In this document: piece by piece, positions 1-7,418 of the stretch | Position numbering within the stretch: the stretch's first letter is position 1 | Layout: every line of letters starts with the position of its first letter | Origin: Treponema sp. | GTDB taxonomy: Bacteria; Spirochaetota; Spirochaetia; Treponematales; Breznakiellaceae | Assembly: GCA_031255875.1 (NCBI GenBank) | Contig: JAIRRR010000218.1 | Location: forward strand, 1-10,414 | Length of the DNA stretch: 10,414 nt | Direction of reading: 5' to 3' | Program-made: the position numbers and the translations under genes | The notes under the pieces: generated by a model | What the model was told of the DNA's origin: nothing | The model's database searches: none | The model's input: the letters and a program-made list of their open reading frames with translations, nothing else

Positions 1-1149
1 GCGGACAACCTTCCCCCGGAGGAAGATCAGCACCTTGTCCCCGGCCCCGGTGATGCCCAGATCCGCGTGCTTGGCCTCCTCCGGGCCGTTCACCGCGCAG
101 CCCATGACGGCGATGGTACAGCGCTTCTTCAGGGCGTAGATCCGGTTGAGCCAGCGGGCGGTAAAGCCGTGGGTGTCGAAACCGTTCCGGCCGCAGCGGG
201 GGCAGGAAACGATGGCGGCGGCAGGCCGCGGGTCTTCTTTATATTCTCGTAAGATTCCGCCGTTGTTATGAGCGTTTCCGCCGCCCGCAGCGCCTTCCGG
301 GGGACGATCCGCTACCCGGAAGGCCGCCAGTTCCCCGGCAAGGGCCAGGATTTCCCGGCCCGCGATGACCTCGTTCTCCTCGCTGTCGGACAGGGAAACC
401 CGTATCGTGTCGCCTATTCCCGCGCTCAAAAGCGCGCAGAGGGCCGCCGCGTTCCGGGCGACTCCGGCGACAAGCGGCCCGGCCTCGGTCACGCCGACAT
501 GGAGCGGCGGCGACAGGCCGCCCCCGGCGAAACGTTCGGCGAGGAGCCGGTTTGCCCGTATAGTCTCGGTCACGGAAGAAGCTTTCAGGGAAACCAGGAC
601 ATCCACAAAGCCGAAGCCGCCGAATACGGCAAGCTCCCTTTCGGCGGCCGCGACAAGGGCCTCGGCCCGGCCAAGCTCGCCGGAATCCACCTTCGGCCTT
701 AAATCGGCGGGGAGGCTCCCGGCGTTGACGCCTATCCGTATGGGGACTTTTTTCAGGGCGGCCTTGGAAAGCACTTTTTCCACTTTTTCCCGGCTGCCGA
801 TATTACCGGGGTTTATGCGTATCTTTGCCACCGGGAAATCAAGGCAGCGCAGGGCTATCTTATAATCAAAGTGGATGTCGGCCACGAGCGGCATGGGCGT
901 TCTTTCGGCAAGAGATCCCAGCGCCTCTGCGGCGGCCAAATCGGGCACGGCGAAACGGAGGAGGCCGCAGCCCATGCCGGCAAGCTGCCCGATGCGGACA
1001 AGCACAGCCCGCCCGGCCTCGCCTTCGAGGCAGGAAAAAGAGAGGCGGTCCTTCCACATGGTCTGAATGACCACGGGATTGCCGCCCCCGATCAAAGCCG
1101 GTTCAATATGGGCGAAACCGCCTATTTTTATTGTCCGTGTATTATACAC
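1..1149 (-). CDS. ispG: 4-hydroxy-3-methylbut-2-enyl diphosphate synthase (IspG/GcpE), C-terminus cut by window edge
   Basis: Cytosolic enzyme of the non-mevalonate (MEP) isoprenoid pathway. It reduces MEcPP to HMBPP with a [4Fe-4S] cluster. The reading frame is open from a GTG at 1149 to base 1 (383 codons, no stop), so only a short C-terminal tail is missing. Visible family motifs: an N-terminal GGGNPVVIQTM segment, VADIHFDYKIA (about residue 90), RINPGNIGSREKV, RIGVNAGSLP, VSLKASSV, GIGDTIRVSL (244-253), then SCPRCGR with C316 and C319, and MGCAVNGPEEA with C351 and E358. These are the three Cys and one Glu cluster ligands of the family. Oddities: NGPEE replaces the usual NGPGE, MWKD replaces the usual MTNT, and about 33 extra Gly/Ala/Asn-rich residues lie between the TIM barrel and the Fe-S domain (about 276-310). 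The GTG start has no strong Shine-Dalgarno. The conserved N-terminus rules out later starts; a TTG at 1194 is possible but unlikely. It lies 46 nt behind atpK and may be co-transcribed with it. Confidence 0.95.
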   Translation of the reverse strand, partial: MYNTRTIKIGGFAHIEPALIGGGNPVVIQTMWKDRLSFSCLEGEAGRAVLVRIGQLAGMGCGLLRFAVPDLAAAEALGSLAERTPMPLVADIHFDYKIALRCLDFPVAKIRINPGNIGSREKVEKVLSKAALKKVPIRIGVNAGSLPADLRPKVDSGELGRAEALVAAAERELAVFGGFGFVDVLVSLKASSVTETIRANRLLAERFAGGGLSPPLHVGVTEAGPLVAGVARNAAALCALLSAGIGDTIRVSLSDSEENEVIAGREILALAGELAAFRVADRPPEGAAGGGNAHNNGGILREYKEDPRPAAAIVSCPRCGRNGFDTHGFTARWLNRIYALKKRCTIAVMGCAVNGPEEAKHADLGITGAGDKVLIFLRGKVVR

Positions 1150-1158
1150 GCTGATCCG

Positions 1159-1185
1159 CCCGGCGCCCGATAACGCGGCGCCGGG
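1159..1185 (-). terminator. Stable hairpin between atpK and ispG (terminator-like, no U-tract)
   Basis: A perfect 9-bp GC-only inverted repeat (CCCGGCGCC / GGCGCCGGG) encloses a 9-nt loop. It lies 10 nt downstream of the atpK stop and ends 9 nt before the ispG GTG. On the transcribed strand it is followed by CGGATCAGC, not by a U-run, so it is not a classic intrinsic terminator. It could stabilise the 3' end of atpK mRNA, attenuate readthrough, or restrict ribosome access to ispG. Directly upstream, GGG-GAAA-CCC (1192-1183) can form a GNRA-tetraloop hairpin that competes for the same CCC arm. Confidence 0.5.
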
Positions 1186-1195
1186 TTTCCCCAAA

Positions 1196-1648
1196 CTAAA
1201 GGCCCAGGCTGATCATGGAAAGCACCATCGCGAAGATGGCCACGGTTTCGCAGATACCCACGATCATCATGTAGTTGACAAAGCCCTTGCCGGTTTCGCC
1301 CGTGGCGTCCGCGCCGGCGGCGCCCGCCTTGCCCTGGGCAATGGCGGAGAAGGCTATTGCCAGCCCGGAGGCGATGCCGATACCCAGAAAGAGGGAGCCC
1401 CGCTGGGGATCGTTAACCACCTCAAGGGCCGCAGGTTTCATAAACAGAAAGCCCAAAATATAGCCATAGAAGGTCTGGGTTAAGGGGGCCCCGCCGAAAG
1501 CAAGCAGGGTCATGGGCGCGGGCTTGTTGGCAATATAACACTTTTTCCACGCGCCTATAACCGCCTGACCTGCGATGCCGATACCGATTGCCGAACCTAC
1601 GGCGGAAAGACCCATCACCAGTCCCGCGCCTATCAATCCTAAATTCAT
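1196..1648 (-). CDS. atpK: V-type ATPase subunit K (rotor-ring proteolipid)
   Basis: Forms the membrane rotor ring (c-ring) of the V-type ATPase. The 150 residues contain two related hairpins, giving four transmembrane helices at about 4-32, 52-70, 86-110 and 123-148. This is the duplicated proteolipid form of about 150-160 residues. Only the second hairpin has the ion-carrying acid: E134 in ICETVAIF. The equivalent site in the first hairpin is Q58 in LTQTFYG. T57, Q58, Q105 and E134 line up with T64, Q65, Q110 and E139, which ligate Na+ in Enterococcus hirae NtpK, so Na+ transport is plausible (inference). The ATG at 1648 has a strong AGGAG Shine-Dalgarno in an A-rich context. It is the last ATPase gene, separated from atpI by 62 nt, the longest gap in the operon, with a hairpin inside it. 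Confidence 0.96.
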   Translation of the reverse strand: MNLGLIGAGLVMGLSAVGSAIGIGIAGQAVIGAWKKCYIANKPAPMTLLAFGGAPLTQTFYGYILGFLFMKPAALEVVNDPQRGSLFLGIGIASGLAIAFSAIAQGKAGAAGADATGETGKGFVNYMMIVGICETVAIFAMVLSMISLGL

Positions 1649-1671
1649 ATCTTTCTCCTCGTTTTTTGAAG

Positions 1672-1692
1672 CCGCCGGGGATAAACCGGCGG
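1672..1692 (-). promoter_or_regulatory. Intercistronic hairpin upstream of atpK
   Basis: A perfect 7-bp inverted repeat (CCGCCGG / CCGGCGG) with a 7-nt loop sits midway in the 62-nt atpI-atpK gap. In the transcript it is followed by CTTCAAAAAACG and then the atpK Shine-Dalgarno GAGGAG, so the translation start stays unpaired. There is no U-tract, so termination is unlikely. It looks like an mRNA processing or stabilising element, or part of a translation enhancer for the rotor subunit, which is needed in several copies per complex. Confidence 0.5.
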
Positions 1693-1710
1693 ATCTCCTA
1701 TCGTTTTATA

Positions 1711-3693
1711 CTATTCGCCGGAGCGAACAGCGCGTTTTGCAAAGGGCTTGTACGCCGTACCCGCCCAGGTAAGCCCCACATGGCCGGAAAATTCCAGGGT
1801 ATTGAGCCGGACGCCGTGAACCAGCACCGAAAGCGTATTGAGGACCAGGTTCAGCCCGTGCCCGAAAACCAATAACGCCATGGCAAGGATGAACACCACG
1901 AAATGGACCACCACAGGCCCGGCGATCCCGCCGATCTGGGCGGCCATGGTATCCACCGTATCGGCAATCGCCCCCCCCGCAAGCCCCACCGCCCAAAGCC
2001 TGATATAGGACATAATATCGGAGAAAATATTGGCAATGCCCAGAATAACCGAAATAATGTTTTTCAGGCTTTCCAGAATAGAACGGCCTATGCTCCCCTC
2101 GTAACTGGAGAACACGAAATTCAGCGCAAAGCCGCCGCCAAACACGTAGACCGCCGCCGGAAACAGGGGTATCTGCCGGGCTTCGTTGCTGGCGATAAGG
2201 GCAAGGATAATAAAATACATGCCCCCCAGCATGGCGATGCTGCCGAGATGTCCCAGTATTCTGAGGGATCTGTCGTGGATAATGGCGAGTATATGGCCGA
2301 TTGAAAGCTGCAGCAGGGCCAGCGAGAAACAGAAGATCATCAGATTCTGCTGGACCATGGCCTTGTCAAGGTCCGACTTGTCCGCCGTAACGTTTGAAAT
2401 GAGGGGAAGGGAAAGGTTCCGCAGAACGTCGGGGACCTGGGCGGCTTTCAGGCCGAACCAGGAGCAGGTTAAGAGGCCCCAGGCGAAATTCGAAAGCCCC
2501 AGAAGAAGCAGGAGCTTTAAAACCGGGGGGACGCCTTTTTTTGCGGTCTTTAACATACCGAACAGGCAGATCAGGAGGATCAGGGCGCCGTACCCCGCAT
2601 CGCCGAATATCATGCCGAAGAAAATAACAAAAAAGAAGAGGAACCAGCCGGAAATATCGATTTCATTGTAGCCCGGCACCACTTCCAGAAAATCCGTCAG
2701 GGGCCGGATCAGACTCGCCAGCTTGCCGTTCTTGAGCTTGGTAGGCACTGCGTCATCGGGCCCCGGATTGTCGGCCATAAGCGCCCAGTTGTTTTCCGCC
2801 GAGGCGCGTCTGACCAGCCCCACGTCGTCCTGCGGCACGTAGCCGGTAATCCAGGAAAGGGCGTACTCCCCGGGGACATCCTCCACTTTTTCCAGGGAAG
2901 AGCGGGCGCTTTCAAATTCGATATTGCCCTGGATCTCCGCCAGGTCCCGCTTAAGGGCAGGCATGCGGTTGGCGAAAGAGGCAAGGCGCTTTTCTATGGC
3001 CTTGATTTGGGAGGGCAGTTCCCCGGCCTCTTTGTCGATTTCCGCGAGGGATTTTTCGGGCAGGCTGAGCGGCGCGAGGCCGGGTATTTCACGGTCAAGG
3101 ACCGCAAGGTATACGGCGTTCTTGTCCTGACCCATCAGGATATAGCGGACGCCTTCGAATTCCGCCGCGCCCGCGCTTAAATTGGCAAAGGCCGTCGCCG
3201 CAATTTCGTAGGGGTAGACCGCGACGCCGGCTGCGGCAAGGTCCCGTACAGCCCGGGGATCAAAATTCCCCCATTTCCGGAGGCGCTGCTGTTCCCGGTT
3301 CAAAAACGCGAGCCGGTCTTCCAGATTCTTCTTGTCCTTGCCCCAGCTAAGTAAAAGATCGATAAGATCCGGCCGCCCGACCGCGTCCAGCGCGTCAAGC
3401 GAATACGGCTCCCTCTCCGGGTCCACCAGATCGCTCTCGCGCCGGCCGTATTGTTCCGCCGCCCGCGCGCCGGGGGCCGTCGGGGCGGCTTTTTTGGAAG
3501 GGACCTTGTAGGGCGCGATAAGGGCCATGGCGCCTTCGCCCCTGGCCTTCCGGTCCAGGGCCTTGGACAGGGCGTCGGAAGAGACATTCCGCCTTTCAAG
3601 GTGGAGCACCCCGACTTCCCGCAGCTTTTCCAGCGCCGCTTCCTGGTCCTTGTCCCGGATGATCAGGGACACTTTCTTCATAGGTACTATCAT
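1711..3693 (-). CDS. atpI: V-type ATPase subunit I (a-subunit homologue, ion half-channels)
   Basis: Stator membrane subunit of the V-type ATPase. It carries the ion half-channels next to the K ring and holds the peripheral stalk. The 660-residue length is normal for bacterial subunit I. Residues 1 to about 340 form the cytoplasmic arm, which opens with KKVSLIIRDKDQEAALEKLREVG and has coiled-coil stretches at about 118-140 and 215-270. About eight membrane helices follow, beginning near 345. The signature FGMIFGDAGYG is at 359-369. R565 in SYIRLWAVGLAG is the expected essential channel arginine. R629 in HGVRLNTLEF matches the second conserved arginine; the 64-residue spacing equals R735-R799 in yeast Vph1p. 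A Lys/Pro/Ala-rich stretch at about 62-80 looks unstructured. The ATG overlaps the atpD stop by 4 bp (ATGA), so translation is probably coupled. A start at Met5 is an alternative. Confidence 0.96.
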   Translation of the reverse strand: MIVPMKKVSLIIRDKDQEAALEKLREVGVLHLERRNVSSDALSKALDRKARGEGAMALIAPYKVPSKKAAPTAPGARAAEQYGRRESDLVDPEREPYSLDALDAVGRPDLIDLLLSWGKDKKNLEDRLAFLNREQQRLRKWGNFDPRAVRDLAAAGVAVYPYEIAATAFANLSAGAAEFEGVRYILMGQDKNAVYLAVLDREIPGLAPLSLPEKSLAEIDKEAGELPSQIKAIEKRLASFANRMPALKRDLAEIQGNIEFESARSSLEKVEDVPGEYALSWITGYVPQDDVGLVRRASAENNWALMADNPGPDDAVPTKLKNGKLASLIRPLTDFLEVVPGYNEIDISGWFLFFFVIFFGMIFGDAGYGALILLICLFGMLKTAKKGVPPVLKLLLLLGLSNFAWGLLTCSWFGLKAAQVPDVLRNLSLPLISNVTADKSDLDKAMVQQNLMIFCFSLALLQLSIGHILAIIHDRSLRILGHLGSIAMLGGMYFIILALIASNEARQIPLFPAAVYVFGGGFALNFVFSSYEGSIGRSILESLKNIISVILGIANIFSDIMSYIRLWAVGLAGGAIADTVDTMAAQIGGIAGPVVVHFVVFILAMALLVFGHGLNLVLNTLSVLVHGVRLNTLEFSGHVGLTWAGTAYKPFAKRAVRSGE

Positions 3694-4304
3694 TCGCCGC
3701 CCCCTGCCGCCGCCCTGGCCAGGCCGCGCTTGGCGATCTTCCCCCGGACCACTGCGGAAGTCTGCTGATCCCCCAAATACACGCCTATCTTTTTAATGCT
3801 CCCCCTGGTTTCCGGGATTTTGATCTTCTCGAAAAGGTTTACCCGCTGGGTGGTGATCCGCAGCTCGTGGTCCAGCCTCCGGCGCTGCTCCTCGACCACC
3901 TCGGTTTCCAGGTCCACAAGGAAGGCCCGTTTAAGATTCTCCACCGCCCGGTCAATCCAGAGGGGCGTACGGGCAAGATCGTAGGGGAAAATATCGAATT
4001 CCGCGCCCTCGAAAACCGGAATGGGCACGCCGGCGATATTCCCCTGGGTGGTCATTATGCGGGTGATACTGAGGATATCGGAGGTGAAAAACCCCTTCTC
4101 GCCAAAAACCCCCACCCATTTCCTGAAAGATTCATCCAGCAGCTCCCGCTGTTCCCTGAGCTCCCTTATCCGCAGTTCCGTAGTCCGTATTTCGCTCTGG
4201 AGCTGCTGCTTTTTCAGCATCAGGGTAGGCAGATAACGCTGGTACATTTTCAGGGAGTCTTTCTGTTTTTTAAGCTCGTTTTTCGTCAGCTTGATTTTTG
4301 CCAT
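3690..4304 (-). CDS. atpD: V-type ATPase subunit D (central shaft)
   Basis: Central-stalk subunit that turns inside the A3B3 hexamer and passes torque to the K ring. The 204-residue length is typical. Heptad-rich N-terminal (about 5-65) and C-terminal (about 130-195) helices would form the antiparallel coiled-coil shaft, joined by a globular middle part (about 70-125). The C-terminal region has the family pattern TTQRVNLFEKIKIPETRGSI, similar to the TNQRVNALE...IP of other D subunits. The Gly/Ala-rich tail after about residue 193 is probably flexible. The gene starts 30 nt after atpB with a GAGGA Shine-Dalgarno 8 nt from the ATG, and overlaps atpI by 4 bp. No separate subunit F gene, the usual partner of D, is present nearby. 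Confidence 0.95.
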   Translation of the reverse strand: MAKIKLTKNELKKQKDSLKMYQRYLPTLMLKKQQLQSEIRTTELRIRELREQRELLDESFRKWVGVFGEKGFFTSDILSITRIMTTQGNIAGVPIPVFEGAEFDIFPYDLARTPLWIDRAVENLKRAFLVDLETEVVEEQRRRLDHELRITTQRVNLFEKIKIPETRGSIKKIGVYLGDQQTSAVVRGKIAKRGLARAAAGGGE

Positions 4305-4334
4305 TCGCCAAGTCCTCGCTCTATGCCCGGCTCA

Positions 4335-5645
4335 TTAATCCGCGCGCTCCCGCTCCCTGGGCCAGAATTTTTCGATAAGCTCGGTACGCAGGCCGGTTTC
4401 CTCGGGATTGAAGCAATCCGCCAGAATTTCCCAGCCCAGGTCCAGGGCCCTTTCCAGGGGTATATTTACCGAAAGGTCCATCATCTCCTTTTCAAATTTG
4501 GCCCCGTATTTCAGGAGCTTGCCGTCCCAGGCGGACATGATAAAGCCCATGGCTTTTTTCTCAAGCGTGTCCTTGTAGGCCGAGTAAAGCTTGATCATGC
4601 CGTCCATGAGCGAGCGGTGATCCGGCCGGGTTTTGCCGTTTACCTGCTGTTTCAGGCGGGAAAGCGATCCGAAAGGCTCTATGCGGGCGTTTTTCAGGTA
4701 GTACTGGCCTTCGGTAATGTACCCCGTATTGTCCGGCACCGGGTGGGTGACGTCGTCGCCGGGCATGGTGGTCACGCCGAGTATGGTGATGCTGCCGGCT
4801 GTCTCAAAGTCCACCGCCTTTTCGTAGCGGCTCGCGAGCTGCGAATAGAGGTCGCCGGGATAGCCCCGGTTGGAGGGGACCTGTTCCTGGATGATCGAAA
4901 TTTCCTTCATCGCGTCGGCGAAGTTCGTCATGTCGGTGAGCAGCACCAGCACGTCCTTACCGCCCAGGGCGAACTTTTCCGCCACGGCCAGCGACATGTC
5001 GGGGATCATGAGGCATTCCACCGTCGGGTCCGAAGCGGTGTGCACGAACATCACTGTTCTGGAAAGGGCGCCCCCCTCTTCAAGGGTGTCCTTGAAGAAG
5101 AGGTAGTCGTCGTATTTCAGCCCCATGCCGCCCAGGACGATGACGTCAACCTCGGCCTGCATGGCGATGCGGGCCAGGAGGTCGTTGTAAGGCTCCCCGG
5201 ACACGGAGAAGATCGGCAGTTTCTGCGAAACGACCAGGGTGTTGAAAAGGTCGATCATGGGGATGCCGGTGCGGATCATCTTGCGGGGTATGATGCGCTG
5301 GGAGGGGTTGACCGAAGGCCCGCCTATGGGGATGAGGTTCTCGCGGAGCGCCGGCCCCTTGTCGCGGGGTTCGCCGGAACCGGAAAACACCCGGCCCATA
5401 AGGTTGTCCGAAAAGGAAACCCGCATGGGGTAGCCCAGGAAACGCACCGTGTCGCCCGTGGAAATGCCCCGGCCTCCGGCGAATACCTGGAGGGACACGA
5501 GATCCCCCTCCAGGCGGTTTACCTCCGCGAGGGAGGTGCCGAATACGGTATCCACCTCCGCGAGGTCCCCGTAGCGGATGCCGTCGGCCCTGACCGTGAT
5601 AACGCTTCCGGTAATCGATTCGATCTTGCTGTATACCTTTTTCAT
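4335..5645 (-). CDS. atpB: V-type ATPase subunit B (non-catalytic nucleotide-binding subunit)
   Basis: Alternates with subunit A in the A3B3 head and supplies residues to the catalytic interface. The N-terminal beta-barrel covers about 1-70. The nucleotide-binding fold follows, with a degenerate P-loop ([11 protein letters not shown], about 146-156, lacking GKT), as expected for B subunits. Other family motifs are [16 protein letters not shown] (about 235-250), [22 protein letters not shown] (256-277) and [15 protein letters not shown] (327-331) places R330 as the likely arginine finger reaching into the A-subunit site. At 436 residues it is slightly shorter than the usual 455-470. It lies 15 nt after atpA; the Shine-Dalgarno is weak (AGCAGG), so coupling to atpA translation is likely. 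Confidence 0.96.
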   Translation of the reverse strand: MKKVYSKIESITGSVITVRADGIRYGDLAEVDTVFGTSLAEVNRLEGDLVSLQVFAGGRGISTGDTVRFLGYPMRVSFSDNLMGRVFSGSGEPRDKGPALRENLIPIGGPSVNPSQRIIPRKMIRTGIPMIDLFNTLVVSQKLPIFSVSGEPYNDLLARIAMQAEVDVIVLGGMGLKYDDYLFFKDTLEEGGALSRTVMFVHTASDPTVECLMIPDMSLAVAEKFALGGKDVLVLLTDMTNFADAMKEISIIQEQVPSNRGYPGDLYSQLASRYEKAVDFETAGSITILGVTTMPGDDVTHPVPDNTGYITEGQYYLKNARIEPFGSLSRLKQQVNGKTRPDHRSLMDGMIKLYSAYKDTLEKKAMGFIMSAWDGKLLKYGAKFEKEMMDLSVNIPLERALDLGWEILADCFNPEETGLRTELIEKFWPRERERAD

Positions 5646-5660
5646 TATTCGTACCTGCTT

Positions 5661-7418
5661 CTAGACAATGATTTTTTGCGCCGCCGGGTCCTGGCCTTCG
5701 GCCTTGGCGCCTACCGCGTCCTTCAGTTCCTTCTCCGCCTTCTTGAAACGCTCGCTCTGCCATTCCGAGCCGTTGTAGTCAAGGAAGCGCTGCCTGAGCC
5801 GGTTAAACCAGTTTCTCGCCTCGTTCTTGTCCGAAAAACTGAATTTCGACGCTATGATGCCCAGCAGTATATCGAAAACATGCTCCTGCCTTTCCGGGCT
5901 TACCGCCGCGTCCACCTGATCGAAGGAATTCTGCTGGAAGTACACCGAGTCGATAAGCTCGCCTTTCAGGTAGACGACATAGTCGTCTATACTGGTCCCC
6001 TCCTCGCCGACGACTTTCATCATCTGCTCAACCTCGGTGCCGCGCTTCATAAAGCCGTGCGCGTACGCGACTTTTTCCGGGGGGATAATGCCCGCGTACT
6101 TGGACCAGGAGTCCAGGGGGTGGATGGCCGGGAATTTGCGGGCGTCGGATCGTTCGCGCGAAAGGCCGTGGAAAGCGCCCACCACTTTCAGGGTGGCCTG
6201 GGTGACCGGCTCCTCGAAATTGCCGCCCGCCGGGGACACCGTGCCGCCTATGGTAACCGAGCCGATACTGCCGTCCCTGAGCCGCACGATGCCGGCCCGT
6301 TCGTAGAAACTGGCTATGGTGGATTCCAGGTAGGCCGGGAACGCCTCCTCGCCGGGTATTTCTTCCAGGCGGCCCGACATTTCGCGCATGGCCTGGGCCC
6401 AGCGGCTTGTGGAGTCCGCCAGGAGCAGCACGTTGAGGCCCATCTGCCGGTAATACTCGGCCAGGGTCACCGCAGTGTACACCGAAGCCTCCCGGGCCGC
6501 GACGGGCATGGAAGAGGTGTTGCAGATAATGACCGTCCTTTCCATAAGGGAGCGGCCGGTCTTGGGGTCGGTCAGTTCCGGGAATTCCTTGAGGGTTTCC
6601 ACGACCTCGCCCGCGCGCTCGCCGCAGGCGGCCAGAATCACGATATCAACATCGGCATGGCGGCTCGTTATCTGCTGCAAAACAGTCTTCCCCGCGCCGA
6701 AAGGCCCGGGAATACAGTAGGTACCGCCGCGGGCCACGGGGAAAAAGGTGTCGATAAGCCGGACCCGGGTAACCATGGGCTCCGAGGGCTTAAGCCTTTC
6801 CTCGTAACAGTCTATCGGCCGCTTGACGGGCCAGCGGAAGGAAAGCGAGACCGGGATCGTGCTGCCCTTTTCGTCGGTCAGTTCGGCAATGGTGTCCCTG
6901 AGCTTGTAGGAACCGGCCTCCTTTATTGAAGAAACCGTATAGGTCCCGTAAAGCCCGAACGGGACCATGATCCGGTGCTTAAAGGCGCCTTCCGGGACCG
7001 TGCCGAGGGTATCCGCCCTCTCCACCTTGTCGCCCGCTTTGGCGGCCGGGGTAAAGTCCCAGGCTTTGTCAGGCAGGGCGTCAAGGTAAACGCCCCGTTC
7101 CAGGAAGTAACCGGCGGCTTCGGCGAGCTGGGGCAGCGGGTTCTGGAGCCCGTCGTATACCTGGCCCAAAAGGCCCGGCCCCACTTCCACCGCCAGCATG
7201 TCGCCGGTGTACTCAACCTCGTCCCCGACGGTTATTCCCTTGGTTATTTCAAAAACCTGGAGCTGGGAAACATCGCCCCTGATACGGATGACTTCGCTCT
7301 TGAGCCGCTTGTCCGCGACTTTGACGTAGCTCACTTCGTTCATGGACACGTTGCCGTCAAAGCGGACGCTTACCATATTGCCGTTTACGGCTACCACACT
7401 GCCTTTTGTTCCGGTCAT
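5661..7418 (-). CDS. atpA: V-type ATPase subunit A (catalytic ATP-binding subunit)
   Basis: Catalytic subunit of the V-type ATPase, hydrolysing or synthesising ATP at the A-B interfaces. The 585-residue length is typical. The order is: N-terminal beta-barrel (about 1-70); the A-specific non-homologous insertion (about 110-195); Walker A GPFGAGKT (238-245, with K244 and T245); GER loop ACGERAGEV with catalytic E267 and R268; Walker B VLLLADSTSRWAQAMREMSGR (D335); IPGEEAFPAYL; and a helical C-terminal domain from about 430. All catalytic residues are intact, so the enzyme should be active. The ATG overlaps the stop of the DUF2764 gene by 4 bp and is preceded by a very strong Shine-Dalgarno (AGGAGAGG) inside that gene's last codons, predicting coupled translation. 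Confidence 0.98.
   Translation of the reverse strand: MTGTKGSVVAVNGNMVSVRFDGNVSMNEVSYVKVADKRLKSEVIRIRGDVSQLQVFEITKGITVGDEVEYTGDMLAVEVGPGLLGQVYDGLQNPLPQLAEAAGYFLERGVYLDALPDKAWDFTPAAKAGDKVERADTLGTVPEGAFKHRIMVPFGLYGTYTVSSIKEAGSYKLRDTIAELTDEKGSTIPVSLSFRWPVKRPIDCYEERLKPSEPMVTRVRLIDTFFPVARGGTYCIPGPFGAGKTVLQQITSRHADVDIVILAACGERAGEVVETLKEFPELTDPKTGRSLMERTVIICNTSSMPVAAREASVYTAVTLAEYYRQMGLNVLLLADSTSRWAQAMREMSGRLEEIPGEEAFPAYLESTIASFYERAGIVRLRDGSIGSVTIGGTVSPAGGNFEEPVTQATLKVVGAFHGLSRERSDARKFPAIHPLDSWSKYAGIIPPEKVAYAHGFMKRGTEVEQMMKVVGEEGTSIDDYVVYLKGELIDSVYFQQNSFDQVDAAVSPERQEHVFDILLGIIASKFSFSDKNEARNWFNRLRQRFLDYNGSEWQSERFKKAEKELKDAVGAKAEGQDPAAQKIIV

Noticed and set aside
268..865. Plus-strand open frames of 144 and 166 codons.
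   Set aside because: They are antisense to the continuous, motif-rich ispG frame and show no protein-family character or ribosome site.
1141..1146. A perfect TATAAT on the minus strand at the ispG start, as a possible promoter.
   Set aside because: There is no -35-like sequence at 16-18 bp upstream, and transcription would start inside the coding region, past the GTG. It is part of the GTGTATAATACAC palindrome.
3867..6929. A 1020-codon open frame on the plus strand.
   Set aside because: It lies antisense to atpD, atpB and most of atpA, which have complete conserved motifs. Its translation is rich in His, Gly, Arg and Val with no recognisable domain, as expected for the antisense frame of GC-rich genes.
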